Of a stretch of 46,251 bases of DNA, positions 1 through 11,333 are shown piece after piece. The position numbers were made by a program, and so were the translations under genes. The stretch covers positions 1-46,251 of the forward strand of contig JSYX01000261.1 in assembly GCA_000787465.1 (NCBI GenBank), read 5' to 3'. The notes under the pieces were generated by a model. It saw only the letters and a program-made list of their open reading frames with translations, had not been told where the DNA came from and did no database searches. Numbering within the stretch: position 1 is the first letter of the stretch; each line of letters opens with the position of its first letter. Source of the DNA: Thermomucor indicae-seudaticae (Eukaryota > Mucoromycota > Mucoromycetes > Mucorales > Lichtheimiaceae).

Positions 1-3000
1 TATCGGTGAAAAAGCCATGCTTGCATGGACGGAGGGTCTTGACGAAATCAAGATGGGAAAGATAAGAGAAGCTTATGAGAAGGCTGAAGTGAAATTTAAG
101 CCAGTTAAAGCCAAGAAGCCAGCGGCTCCTCCTGCGAAAAAGGTATATGCGATTACTTTGCGTCCCAGCGTATGGACAATTTGATTAAGCACGGGATATA
201 GGCGCCACCGAAGCCGAAACCTGCACCTAAACAAGAAGCGCCGCAGCCCATGGTCATTGATGACGAGCCAACCCCTGAACCAAGTATGAGCCCGCCGAAG
301 CGTCAACCGCCAGCAAAGTTGTCAGGCGGTAGTTCCAAGAAGCCAACACTGTCTTCAGCTCGCCCTAAGCCAACGGCATCGGCGGCAGCTCCGAAGCGCA
401 TATCTTCGGCCAAATCAGAAACAGCTTCAGCATCTACTGAGGAAAAGCCGGCCTCGGCCGCACGTTCAAAGATTGCTCCGCGGAAAAGGGTTGGTTTACA
501 AGCACCGCGTGCCGGCTCAGCGGCAGCAGCAGCACCTGCAGCTGCACCTCCAGAGCAGGTACAAGCTCCCGTCCTCACCAGCGATGCTCGCGCGAAACAA
601 GTTCGAGCCAAAAAGGAGATACGCTGGCAGTTTGATGCACCGAGACCAGATATTATTGATGGGTTACGGAGTCTCTTTGAGGCCAATATGAGTGCCGAAG
701 TGTGTGGTCTCCTGTTCAGTAATAGTCACTTTGCGGAACGTGATCGCTTGAACGGTCTGAATCTACTTGATGAATGCATCGCATCACCAGAAGCATCGAT
801 GGATAAATATGGAGTGGACTTTTCTGATATCAAGGAACGCTACATAGCAAACGCCGACCTTATTTTGAAATATCTCACCATTCGCTTCTTCGACACCAAC
901 ACCAGCATGCTCATCAAGTGTCTTGATGTGACAGAGCATTTAGTAGCAGTCATGGACGAAGAAGGATATCATCTATCGGAATACGAAGCCGTTTCATTTC
1001 TCCCGTATCTGATCAATAAGCTTGGAGATCCAAAAGAAGCCATGCGTACCCGGATACGCAATATCCTGGACTCACTCTGCCGAATCTATCCTGCCAGTAA
1101 ACTGTTTAACTATTTACTGGACTCCGCTTCAAAATCGAAAAACGCAAAGGCTCGTGCAGAGTGTCTGGAAGAAGTCGGTGCTCTTATACAACGGAATGGC
1201 ATATCCGTCATGCTACCTGACAAATCACTGCCATTGATCGCAGCACACATAGGAGACAGAGACTCTGGAGTTAGAAATGCTGCGTTAAATGCTGTCGCAC
1301 AGGCCTATATCTTGATGGGTGATGCAGTTTTCAAATTCGTTAGTCGGCTTGGCGAGAAAGAGAAGGGCATGCTGGAGGAACGTCTAAAGGTTCGTTATGA
1401 ATCAGTTTTGTCCTATGTGTCACATTCTCTAACGTAACGTCTTAGCGCACGAAACCATCTCCGAGCGTCCTCGCTGAAAAGGAGGCACAGGAAAAACGGC
1501 AAGCCGAGGAAATGGAACTCGAGGAGTTTCCTACTGTCAGTCAGCTTCCGAAATTACCTCGGTCATCCCACACGAAAGCACGCACTCTACAACCGCCGTC
1601 ATCACAACCTCGTTCTTATGCTGCAGAGCCAATGGAAGATGTGGCGGATGATTATGGTAATCGTATCAATGAAAATGGCGGTTTAGCTGGTGTCAGCGAA
1701 CCAAGAACGTTACCTGGACCATCTTCCATGCGCCAACCGCGCTCTGCTACTCAGCAAGCATTCCAGCAAGCTGTCGAGCAGGACCGGAGAGACTACATTC
1801 TGGATTATCTGATTGCTCAAATTACCAGCGGAGATCCACAACCAAGTATAGAGGCCTTGAAACAACTGGACAAGCTTCTCAACTCTAAACCGGAACTGAT
1901 CCTGCCTGATATTGAACCTTTGATAAACGCAATTACCTTGCAAGTGCGTATGGCTTATTCTTCCGTTGATCCGCGCCAGCCAGCCACGATTCGACTTTGC
2001 AAACACTTGGTGAATGCGCTGGTCTTGCTTTTCTCAAACAAGGACTTGGCGTCCGCAATATCTCAAGATGCATTGCATCACCTACTTGAAGAGCTTGCAC
2101 ATAGGTTACTCGACCAAAAGATGCTACAAATGGAGTCAGGACCGCAGCTTTCAAAGGCACTGAATGTGGCTATGGTCAAGGTCCTGGAGAACAGTCGTCG
2201 AAATGCTACCTTCAGGTAAGACATTTACGTTTTTTTCGTTTGATATATAACGTCTGATCCTAGATCACGCTAGTGCTCTGCTTTCCATTCTGGGTACCTG
2301 CGCTGCTGAACTGCGACCGGGTGACTCTCCTACAGCCAAAGAGACGAGGTACACGGAGTTAACAATGAAGTGCCTGTGGAAGCTAGCAAAGACAGTCCAG
2401 GAAAACCTACGCAGCGGTATATTGAATCCTGACGAGCTACTATATGGAATCAATCAGTTTTTCATTACGACGCCACCCACGGAGTGGAAGCGACGAGCGG
2501 CGGAAAACGTTCCGCTAGGCGAAATGCCCCTTCGAACCGTAAAGACTCTACTGCTGGAATTGGTGAACGGTCTAGGAGAGTCCATTTGGCAGCATTTGAC
2601 ATTGATAGAAAATCCGCAAAACAGCAGTGTTTATCCATATCTACACCATATGCTCGAGGCATGCCGTAAAAAGGAGCGAATGCAGCAGCAACAGCAGATG
2701 CAACAAGTATCCTATAATGACCAGCAAAGATATTCCACGCACTCCCGTAATTCATCGCTTAGCCGTCCCTCTTCCATATCATCACTTAAATCCAACGGAA
2801 TGACTAACATGCTACGATCGACCAGTATGGCGTCATTTCCGTCGACTGATAGCCAAACCGATTCAACCACGGCACCTGATACCACGATTCCCGTTGCTCC
2901 ACCTCAGCAAGGCATGATGCAAAATCCACGAGCATCATATACTTCGAGCCAAGTACAACCTATGCAAGTGGACGAACCCGAAACAGACAGGCCTCTTTCA

Positions 3001-3658
3001 GATTATGAGATGAATAACTTGTTGACCCAAATTTTCGTGAAGATTGGTACTCGTGACCAAACAAAGCAGGTAAATTGGCTATATTTTGCCGTACAAATGT
3101 AGTACTCACGTGTAATGGCCAGGGTATCATTGAGTTGTACGAATTTCAGAAGAAGTATCCATTAGCAGAAGCCAAAGTTAATGCGTATCTGAGCCAAACC
3201 GGTACCTATTTTCAGAGTTACATTCGTCGAGGTCTGAGCAACCTTGCGGCAGAAGACAACGACCTTCGAGCGGCTTCATTACAAACGCCATCCAGCGTGC
3301 CTGCATCCCCTACCACAACCTATAATTCCGTTGGTTTATCTACTGCAACACCTACCCCTATCACAGCAACAACCGCGATTAATGACCTCCCATCTTCGAG
3401 TCATCCTTCTTCACCCAAAAGTTCATCCCCACCTGCAGCATCTACAATCCTCCAGGAGCACAGGCAGTCTTTTGACCTTCATCGGACATCTTCAGGGTCC
3501 GGTGTGCGCACCAGTATGCATGCAGGTAAGTTACGATCCACGCGGGAGAGAACTTCGTTCTGAGTCGAGTTCCCGTAGACGATGCGACAGAAATCAAACA
3601 GCGATTGCTACGGCTTAAACAGAAGTTTGGTGGCAAAACCTCTCAACAGCAGCACTAA
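1..3658 (+). CDS. XMAP215/ch-TOG family microtubule polymerase, C-terminal part (5' end outside window)
   Basis: The reading frame is open from base 2. Exons are 2-142, 202-1389, 1446-2215, 2274-3069, 3123-3525 and 3579-3658, giving 1125 residues in the window. XMAP215 proteins use TOG domains to bind tubulin and speed plus-end growth at spindle poles and kinetochores. After an Ala/Pro/Lys-rich linker, one TOG array (bases about 620-1390) matches the late TOG domains of animal and plant members, with helices such as IRWQFDAP and GVRNAALNAVAQA. Next comes the C-terminal helical domain (DYILDYLIAQITSGDPQPSI, then MKCLWKLAKTVQENL), a Ser/Thr-rich low-complexity part and a final conserved stretch (IIELYEFQKKYP, YFQSYIRRGL). 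Yeast Stu2 and Alp14 lack this long form. The start codon and first TOG domains lie upstream. An AATAAA follows the stop. Confidence 0.93.
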
Positions 3659-3709
3659 AACGATTATTTTACTCTTTTCTTTTTTTTACTTTAACTGCTA
3701 ATAAAGTTC

Positions 3710-3715
3710 TGCAAA
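3710..3715 (+). other. Putative polyadenylation signal AATAAA of the XMAP215 gene
   Basis: An AATAAA hexamer lies about 50 bp after the stop codon, in AT-rich sequence and before the next promoter. Confidence 0.5.
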
Positions 3716-3877
3716 GAATACCTCTTTATACAATGTTCCAAATTTAAAACAGACAGGCGATTCATTGGGTCTTGGCGTCTCTTTTTCGTTTACAAAAAAG
3801 GTAACTATCACAGATATATAATGTCGTTCGCTGTATCAGTTCGCTCTTTCTTTCGTCTTCTCTTTTCTTCTTAAACA

Positions 3878-4365
3878 ATGAAGCCTACTTTTTACTCGCT
3901 TTTCGCTATTCTGGCGCTGGTGCCTTTTGCTCTGGCTGCTTGCAATTGCTCTCCGAGCGACACAGCATGCTTAGCGAACTGTGGTATGTCATACGTAGGG
4001 TGGGGAAACAAACATGGACACATTTGTGTTTGACAACACACTCTGCCTTAGTACAAACGGCCAATTCGTGTATCCAGAACTGTCAAGGTGACACAACTTG
4101 CTACTCTAACTGCATCCAACAAAACTGGCCTACTTCGATTGCTCCAACTGCTTCTGGCGTGACGATGCTTCCGACAGCGAGTGTTACGGGCACGGGCACT
4201 GGCTTGACGTCTATCACCGCTACTGTGCCTACAACAAGCCAAACGACCCACACCGGAACCGCTTCTGCTACGCAAACAGCGACCAGCGATGCGCTACCGA
4301 ATGATCCAATGACCGCATTCTGTAGTCTATTGCTAGCGATTACTTTAGCCATGTTGATTGCTTAA
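3878..4365 (+). CDS. Small Cys-rich secreted protein, probably GPI-anchored
   Basis: Exons 3878-3983 and 4052-4365 encode 139 residues. The first 21 residues form a signal peptide (hydrophobic core FAILALVPFALA). The mature N-terminus holds eight cysteines (residues 22, 24, 31, 35, 42, 46, 52, 56), three pairs spaced C-x3-C. A Ser/Thr-rich stalk follows, suited to O-mannosylation, and the protein ends in a hydrophobic tail (LLLAITLAMLIA) preceded by small residues, as in GPI-attachment signals. I do not recognise the family. Eight cysteines recall fungal CFEM proteins, but the spacing is not the CFEM pattern. The promoter has a TATA-like element near 3814 and a CT-rich stretch just before the ATG, and AATAAA occurs at 4414. 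A cell-wall or surface role is inferred from the signals only. Confidence 0.75.
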
Positions 4366-4413
4366 AACAAGCTCCCCCCGGTTTTTATTGCTCTTAGTCA
4401 ATATCATAGTGCT

Positions 4414-4419
4414 AATAAA
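4414..4419 (+). other. Putative polyadenylation signal AATAAA
   Basis: The hexamer lies about 50 bp after the stop of the small secreted protein. Confidence 0.5.
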
Positions 4420-4571
4420 TAATAATTTGCTTGTTGAATCAAAGATGTTTATATTTTTAGACCGTCGAACGGGTTAGTGATGCTCATATCACATCAAAGA
4501 CTTACAGCAAGATGACGGAACAACCAATCCGCGCACGCTGAGACAGAAAAAGTAAAACTTTGCAAACAATA

Positions 4572-5220
4572 ATGTCAAAGTTTGCATTGATTGTTGCTGC
4601 AACGGAAGATCTCGGCATTGGGTTCCAGGGCACTTTACCATGGCGGATCCCAAAGGACATGGCCTTCTTTAAACATGTCACAACACATGTGCCGCGTGAT
4701 TTCAACGGTCCTTCCGGCCGGAACGCTGTCATCATGGGAAGAGTGACATGGGAATCCATTCCGCCCCGATTCCGTCCACTCCCGGATCGGTTCAATATTA
4801 TTGTTTCCCGGAATCCTTCGTATGACATGTATGTCAAAAAGAAAAGCCCCTGAGTGGCAGGAATAAACACGTTTTAATGTGTGAATGACTAGTGGTGATC
4901 CGTCGACGCCGACTATTTTGGTCAACAGCATGGAGGATGCTTTCAAGGCCATTGATCCATCACGAACCCCGCGCGTGTTTGTGATTGGAGGCGCACAAAT
5001 GTACAAGATCGCGATCCAACACCCTCTCTGTAGCCATATCCTCCTGACCCGCATCAAATCCGATGTCTTGTGCGATACCTTCTTTCCAGAGATTGACGAG
5101 AATCTATACCGATTGGCCACGCATGAAGAACTAGAGGCCTTTGTTGAAGGCAGTGTGCCCCGTGGCATTCAGTCCTATAAGGATCTTCAATATGAATTTA
5201 CAATGTACGTTCGTCGGTAG
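4572..5220 (+). CDS. Dihydrofolate reductase
   Basis: Exons 4572-4828 and 4893-5220 encode 194 residues, normal for eukaryotic DHFR. The enzyme reduces dihydrofolate to tetrahydrofolate with NADPH, feeding thymidylate and purine synthesis. Visible motifs are the N-terminal strand with the Met20-type loop (LIVAATEDLGIGFQGTLPW), GRVTWESIP, IIVSRNP, and the NADPH-binding VIGGAQMY near the C-terminus. The first in-frame ATG was chosen; the frame extends a few codons upstream without another ATG. The intron begins after a codon split at its second base (Asp-Ile-Gly junction). The gene lies in tandem with UFD2, whose ATG follows 166 bp after this stop. It is monofunctional; there is no fused thymidylate synthase. 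Confidence 0.96.
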
Positions 5221-5386
5221 TAGTAGTAGCAATAATACATTTCTTTTATTGCATCTAAAGTATTCCGCGAGCATCGTTAAATTCGCAATGTGAATGGAAC
5301 AGTCGTAAAGCAAACCAAAAGCAGGCGGAGTTTTACGCATCACACTTGCTCACGCATCCCCGCTACTGTTCTGTGCAAGTTTCCTC

Positions 5387-8300
5387 ATGGATAATCGCGA
5401 ACAACTCTCGGATGCAGACAAAGTATGCGACTGCGCGCTACAATTGGGCTTTGGACACGATCCATTTTAACGCGTCCCGTATTTTCAGATCCGGCTGAAA
5501 CGCCTCGCCAAACTTCAACAACAACAACAGCAGCAGCAGCAGAAGCAGCAAGTTGAAGACGAACAGCAAAGGAGACAAGCCCAACTTTCATCCAACGCGG
5601 AACGACAGCCGAATACATTGCAACGTACTCAGCCGGAGAACACATTGCAACGTGCTGAGCCTGAGAACAAGAAACAACAACAACAAGAAGCAGTACAAAC
5701 GACAACGAGTGAGGTAAAACTGACTAGCATAAACCAGCTTCTCTGTTGCTGACGCCAGCACCAACAGGCCACCAACGTACTGCAACAAAAACAACCACCA
5801 GTGACCGGCCCTCCCAAGAGCTTTGAGGATTGGCAGAACGACGTGCTTTCGCGTATCCTTCAAGTAACCTTTGACGTAAGCTCTTTGCGTTCTGGAGCGC
5901 TTCTCTTTATAGTCGCTGACGCTTAATGAAAGGTGAATGCGATCTATAAGCATGGTCGATGCGTTTACCTGCACGGGCTTGTAGCAGAATTCGAAGAAGA
6001 GAATGGTATTTAAGAAAAAAGAGCATCATCTCTTTGCACAGGTTTTAACAGCTGTATATATGTATATAGAACCGAAGCCTTACAGACTAAGTACAGCTGT
6101 TTTGGATCGAACATTGGTCGCACGGTTATCGATTGATCCGAACGAGTCATTGGATGAATACCCTGACGATATAAAGGCCGGCATACGAACATTGCATTTT
6201 GATTATCTCCTCGGTTGCTGGAAACGTGCGCATGAAATAAGAAGGAATACCCTTGCACGAGCCAAGGTAAATCCTATACATACATATCTGATAAAGTAAC
6301 TCGAGTTGGGTAACCTGCAATGGGAAAAAAAATAGAGTATCGATCCCGCGGTGTTGAGCAAGAGATTGCAAGTCATTGACGCAGCAAAAGCATTGATTAT
6401 TTCTTACTCTGGTCTGATTATTCAGATGCCAGACATGTTTCCCCAGATCCAGAGGTAATACAACGATGTAAAGTCGTAAAATGGCTGCCTTCTTACCCGA
6501 ATGTTTGGCTGGACAGTGCAACGCCCCTGGGACCGGAGCAGCTCGTGCCTCGCTTGCTTGCCGAACCAGACACCTCGGACGGTTTGCCGACTGAATTCAT
6601 AAACGAACTCACGGTTCGCTTTGCAGATGACGGTCTGGATATGGTAGGTGCTAATCCTATTCTAGCTGTACGGTAACGATGGACGATGATGACGCGCCAT
6701 GTCAGATTATCGGGGCTGCTTTGGTTATCATCTCCCATCGCCTTCGGAAACTTGACATTCTACAGGATTACAAGCCGAGTTTGAAGGTGAGATGATAGTA
6801 CAAATGGTAGGGCTTCTTCTGTCCATTCATACTGATGTCTGGCGACTAGACTCTTGCGTATCTATGCGAGAACAAGATCATTGCTTCGATGGTAAGTAAG
6901 GGGGACTTTCTGGGAGGCCATCATTGTCAGTTCTAATTCACCTTGGAATGGCTCAAGATCACCACGCTTCCCGAATTTAATCCTGAACACGCAACCGCAC
7001 GGAACATTGAAGACGAATCTCTTCTTGGACCGTTCTTTAAGCTCACCGCCTTCCCGGACAGTGCAGTATGTAGCAGCTAGTTTTCATGCCAGGTTGTATT
7101 CTGGCAGCTGACTTGTTATAGCCTCAAATTGCAGAAAGCCTCTTTCGAAATGCGAACGAGAGATATTCAGCTGATCTGGAGTCTTGCATGAATAGTCTTC
7201 GAGTGACGGTTCAGCATGTGCAGGTAGAGTAGTAGTATGATCATGGAGTCTTTTTGTTTCCGCGTTGATTAATGACTCTATATGCAGCGCACCATGTTTG
7301 ATGTCGTTAATAACATTGTGCGCTCGAGTCCAGGTGCGCGTGAGGCAACATTGTCGTACTTTGCTCGTATTTTGCGTCTCAACGAAAAGCGAGCACAGAT
7401 GCAAGTCGATCCCCAAACCGTAGCCAGCGAAGGTTTTATGCATAATATAACCGCTGTTCTTCTTGGTTTATGTCAGCCTTTTCTTGACGTCAAGGCATCC
7501 AAGGTATAGATATTGCCCTGGCTTTCTTGACAAGCGGTGACTGATTTCCTGGGGCGCGCCCGGTTGTAGATTGATAAAATAGATCCTACGTATTTCCGGA
7601 CAAGTCGTCGTCTGAATGTCAAGGAGGATACAAAGATCAGCGGGACAAAGGAACAGTCGGATGCATACTATAGCGAAGATCGGCTCACAAAAGGTAATCA
7701 TGCCCTTCACCCAGTGATTAGTATCCTTACTGATAATAATAATCAGCTCACAACTTTATTACGGATGTCTTCTTTCTTACGCTTGGATCTATGCATTTTG
7801 GACCTATACGATCGTTTGTGAATTATAACGAGTTTAATCGTGAATTCGCGGACGTGAAGCGGCAAGTGGATCGTTTAGAACAGGAAGTAGCTCGGCTAGG
7901 CAATGTAAGTTAGCTAGCTTGATATGGACGCTGTGTGATGACTTATTGCAATTAGACGCCGCAAGGAATGATGCAAGACTTTGTCGCGAAACGTCTCAAG
8001 GTAAAAAGACGCGACTTTTGCTGGCATCTAATTGCTTATGCGGCGGGTGATGTATATAGGTCCGGCTTGAGTTAATGACGATGCACAAGTTTGCATACGA
8101 GACAATGCTTATGAATACTGAGTTTTTGTCACAATCCATGCTTTACTTTAACCTTGTGATGGCTTGGATGGTTCGGGTTGCGGATCCAAAGAAAAAGCAT
8201 CCATGGGAAACTGTCGAGTTACCGCTCCCAAAAGAAGTGCCAGAGACGTTCGCGATGCTGCCAGAGTGGATGGTCGAAGACACAGTCGAGTTTTTCATTT

Positions 8301-9995
8301 TTCTCGGCAAGTAAGTTCTGATGCTTGGGGTGTAAAAGACCGGCGGGAAAACTGATGACACGTAGATTCTGTTACCAAATGCCGGTTTTCAAGAATAACC
8401 CACAGGAAGAGCTGGTGACGTTTATCATTACGTTTCTTCGAAGTCCAAAATACATCAAGAACCCATATCTCAAAGCAAAGCTGGTCGAGGTAAGTCAGTC
8501 AATCATAAAAATCATTCGTTATCAGGATGTTAATGCGACGTATTTCAGATTCTGTTCTTCTTTACATATCCTATTGCAAAAGGCATCCCGGGCGAGCTTG
8601 AGCCGATGCTAAACTCACATCCATTAGCTTTGGAGCATCTTATACCTTCATTAATGTCCCTTTACGTCGGTAATAATAACAAGCCGCGAAAAAAATGTAG
8701 AAAAAGAGGAACAACTGTTCATGTGATATTGTCTGTAGAGGTGGAGCAAACGGGAGCAAGCTCGCAGTTCTATGACAAGTTTAACATCCGGTACAACATC
8801 AGCCATATATTCAAGACCATCTGGGTAAATCAGCAGCACCATGCCAGGTTACGAGAAGAAAGCAAGTATGTTGTGTAATGCAGTATCAGACCAAAATAGA
8901 GAGACTCAACAAGTTTTTATGATAGGAATCATGAACTTTTTACTCGCTTTGTCAACATGCTTATGAGCGACGTGACATACCTATTAGACGAGAGTCTAAG
9001 CAAGTTGTCTGAAATTCATCAGATACAAACGGAAATGGACGATCAAGCTACTTGGGAAGCTCAACCTCCAGTAAGTTGCCAGAATAAATAGCAAGAGAAT
9101 ACGTACGTAATGACTTTATATAGCAACAACGACAAGAACGAGAGTCGACACTTCGAACTTTGGAGCGTCAAGCGCAATCTTATGTTGCGCTTGGTAATGA
9201 GACTGTGCATATGCTGCAGTATTTGACTGCGGAAGTGGTTGAGCCGTTCATGGTCAATGAAGTCGTTGACCGACTCGCTGCCATGTTGGACTATAATTTA
9301 GCGCAACTTGTCGGTCCTAAATGCACTGAACTGAAGGTAGATCCCATTGGTACTAGTCGTGAATGGTAGGATGTTGCTTACTTGACGATGATGCAGGTCA
9401 AAAACCGAGAAAAGTATCATTTTCAACCGCGAGTACTGCTTTCGGAGATCATCGACATTTATTTGCATTTAAATTGCCCAGCATTTGTCGAGGCAGTAGC
9501 TCGAGACGGGCGTTCATACAAGAAGGAATACTTTTCCAGGGCTGCGTCCATCATTCTGAAGCATAGACTGAAGCATCCTGACTATGTCAAGGCGTTGGAA
9601 GATTTCGTGAACAAGGTGGAAGAAGCGATCCAATGTGGCGTAAAAGAGGAAGAAGAATTAGGCGATGTTCCTGATGAGTTTTTGGGTGAGTCTATCATAT
9701 GAACACAATCGAAAAGAATATTGAAAACTGAGATATAACAACGACAGATCCCATTTTATCGAGCGTCATGGAAGACCCCGTATTATTACCGACGTCCAAC
9801 ACCATTGTTGATCGAAGCACGATCCGAGCGCATTTGCTAAGTGACACGCGTGATCCCTTCAGTCGTGCACCTTTAACGATGGATATGGTCCAGCCCGCCA
9901 CGGAATTAAAAGAAAGGATTCAGGCGTGGAAGGCGCAGCAAAAACAGAAGCGTAGTAAAGAAGCAGCAGCAGCAGAATCAATGGATACCAGTTAA
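5387..9995 (+). CDS. UFD2: Ubiquitin conjugation factor E4 (UFD2), U-box ligase
   Basis: Twenty-three exons give 1095 residues. Coding blocks: 5387-5422, 5489-5713, 5759-5875, 5933-6005, 6070-6266, 6336-6454, 6517-6643, 6706-6786, 6850-6891, 6958-7065, 7122-7223, 7288-7503, 7570-7693, 7747-7904, 7956-8000, 8060-8310, 8366-8489, 8549-8669, 8739-8865, 8926-9070, 9124-9336, 9397-9685, 9748-9995. UFD2 extends ubiquitin chains on substrates already marked and works with Cdc48/p97 in proteasomal degradation. The N-terminus shows the family's [10 protein letters not shown] followed by a poly-Gln tract. The long helical UFD2 core runs through the middle ([49 protein letters not shown]). The U-box is at the C-terminus ([17 protein letters not shown] to [15 protein letters not shown]). 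Some exons are only 42-45 nt. The intron at 6455-6516 is the least certain junction. AATAAA is at 10047. Confidence 0.95.
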
Positions 9996-10046
9996 AGCAC
10001 GTTTTTGTAAGTCTGAATGGTTTTTGATTGAAATTTCAGTTTAAAA

Positions 10047-10052
10047 AATAAA
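10047..10052 (+). other. Putative polyadenylation signal AATAAA of UFD2
   Basis: The hexamer lies about 50 bp after the UFD2 stop, in the 161 bp that separate UFD2 from the convergent Rho GTPase gene. Confidence 0.45.
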
Positions 10053-10156
10053 GACAGAATAAATGTTGCTGATCCTAAGGATATTCATATGATAGCTACA
10101 AATGGTATATGTACTACATGGCTAATAGGGGGGATAATAGATGTATCAAAATGTAA

Positions 10157-11010
10157 TCACAAGAGTATGCAGTTTGGCCGCTGCTTCCTCAGGGTTGCTC
10201 TGGCAGCCATTTGAAATACTAGATCGACGTTGTCATAGTATTTCGCTGAACATTCGACATAGCCCCAAGCACGAATTTCTCGGCTTACTTGTAAGCCCTA
10301 TTAGCTACATGTTAATTGCATGAACCTGTAGAAATCATCGATAGGTTACATACCTCTTCATAAGATACCGGAGCCAAAGACCGGTGTTGTAAGTTTGCTT
10401 TCACGACCGGATCGTGTCGTAGATCCTTTTTACAGGCGACCAGAAAGAACGGTACCTTGAAACAATAATGCTGAACTTCTGGTAGCCACTGTCCTCGCTC
10501 CGGTTTTAGGTCTTGTTCCTTGGCGCATCGATTCTTTCTTACCTTTTCTTTTACGTTTTCCAAAGATTGAGGATCGTCAACAGAAAACGCAATCAGGACA
10601 ACGTCCGAGTCCGGGTAAGCAAGCACTCTTAGACGATCAAAGGTCTCCTGGCCTTTATTTTTTTTTCGTGATAATGAGCCGTTGCTGCCACAAGGTCCGC
10701 TAAAATGTGAGGTAACTTACCTGCCGTGTCCCAAAGAGCCAATTCGACCTTTTTACCGTCAACACAAACATCCTTCACGTATGTCTCGAAAACAGTGGGA
10801 ATATGCTATACTTTTTTGAAAAAAAAACCCTCTCCCCTTTTAGTCATTGTCATTGATTCCGTTCATTAGTAAACCCCTCCTTGCCTTTCCAGGAAACTGA
10901 TTGCACGCATAGACCATCATTAAACAGGTCTTGCCACATGCTCCGTCGCCGACAATGACCAGTTGTCTGTGAATGGCTTTGCCTCTTTCCTTCTCGGAAC
11001 GAACACGCAT
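10157..11010 (-). CDS. Rho-family small GTPase, Rho3-like
   Basis: On the minus strand, exons 11010-10885, 10805-10721, 10652-10543, 10488-10354 and 10297-10157 give 198 residues. Rho GTPases switch between GDP and GTP forms to control actin, exocytosis and polarity at the plasma membrane. All G motifs are visible: P-loop GDGACGKT, switch I PTVFETY, switch [15 protein letters not shown], a G4 region with ACKKDLR in place of the usual NKKDL/TKxDL, and ECSAK. The end is CILL, a CaaX box whose Leu predicts geranylgeranylation. SYEEGL plus the switch II sequence resemble fungal Rho3 more than Rho1 or Cdc42; that subgroup call is tentative. The first intron (10884-10806) begins with GC rather than GT. 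The ATG carries about 14 residues before the core, similar to the short N-terminal extension of Rho3. The gene is convergent with UFD2. Confidence 0.9.
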
Positions 11011-11333
11011 GAGAGAAAAAGTAACAAGTGAAAGAGAAAAGAAAGTGAAGAGGAACAGGAGTGGGGCGCTTTACAGTTAAGATATCACATTGGGGCTTTT
11101 AAGCTTTCAGTGGCGCAATACTGAGGTTACCATTTTGAGGCAGAGACTTTAGAAATTGCCGTTTGTGGTTGCGGCGCGTGATGGAATTTCAGGAACTCCA
11201 CTCATTCTATGTATCCTTCAGCTATTGTTATGTCAACCTTGACGGGAAACATTCTTTTCGCAAACAGTTTCTATGAATTATGGTACTCCATTACTTGAAA
11301 TTATGGCATGTTATATTATTTTGATTGATATGA

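Noticed and set aside
250..1437. ATG at 250 as a gene start
   Set aside because: The frame continues upstream through an intron into a further exon at the window edge, so this Met is internal to the XMAP215 protein.
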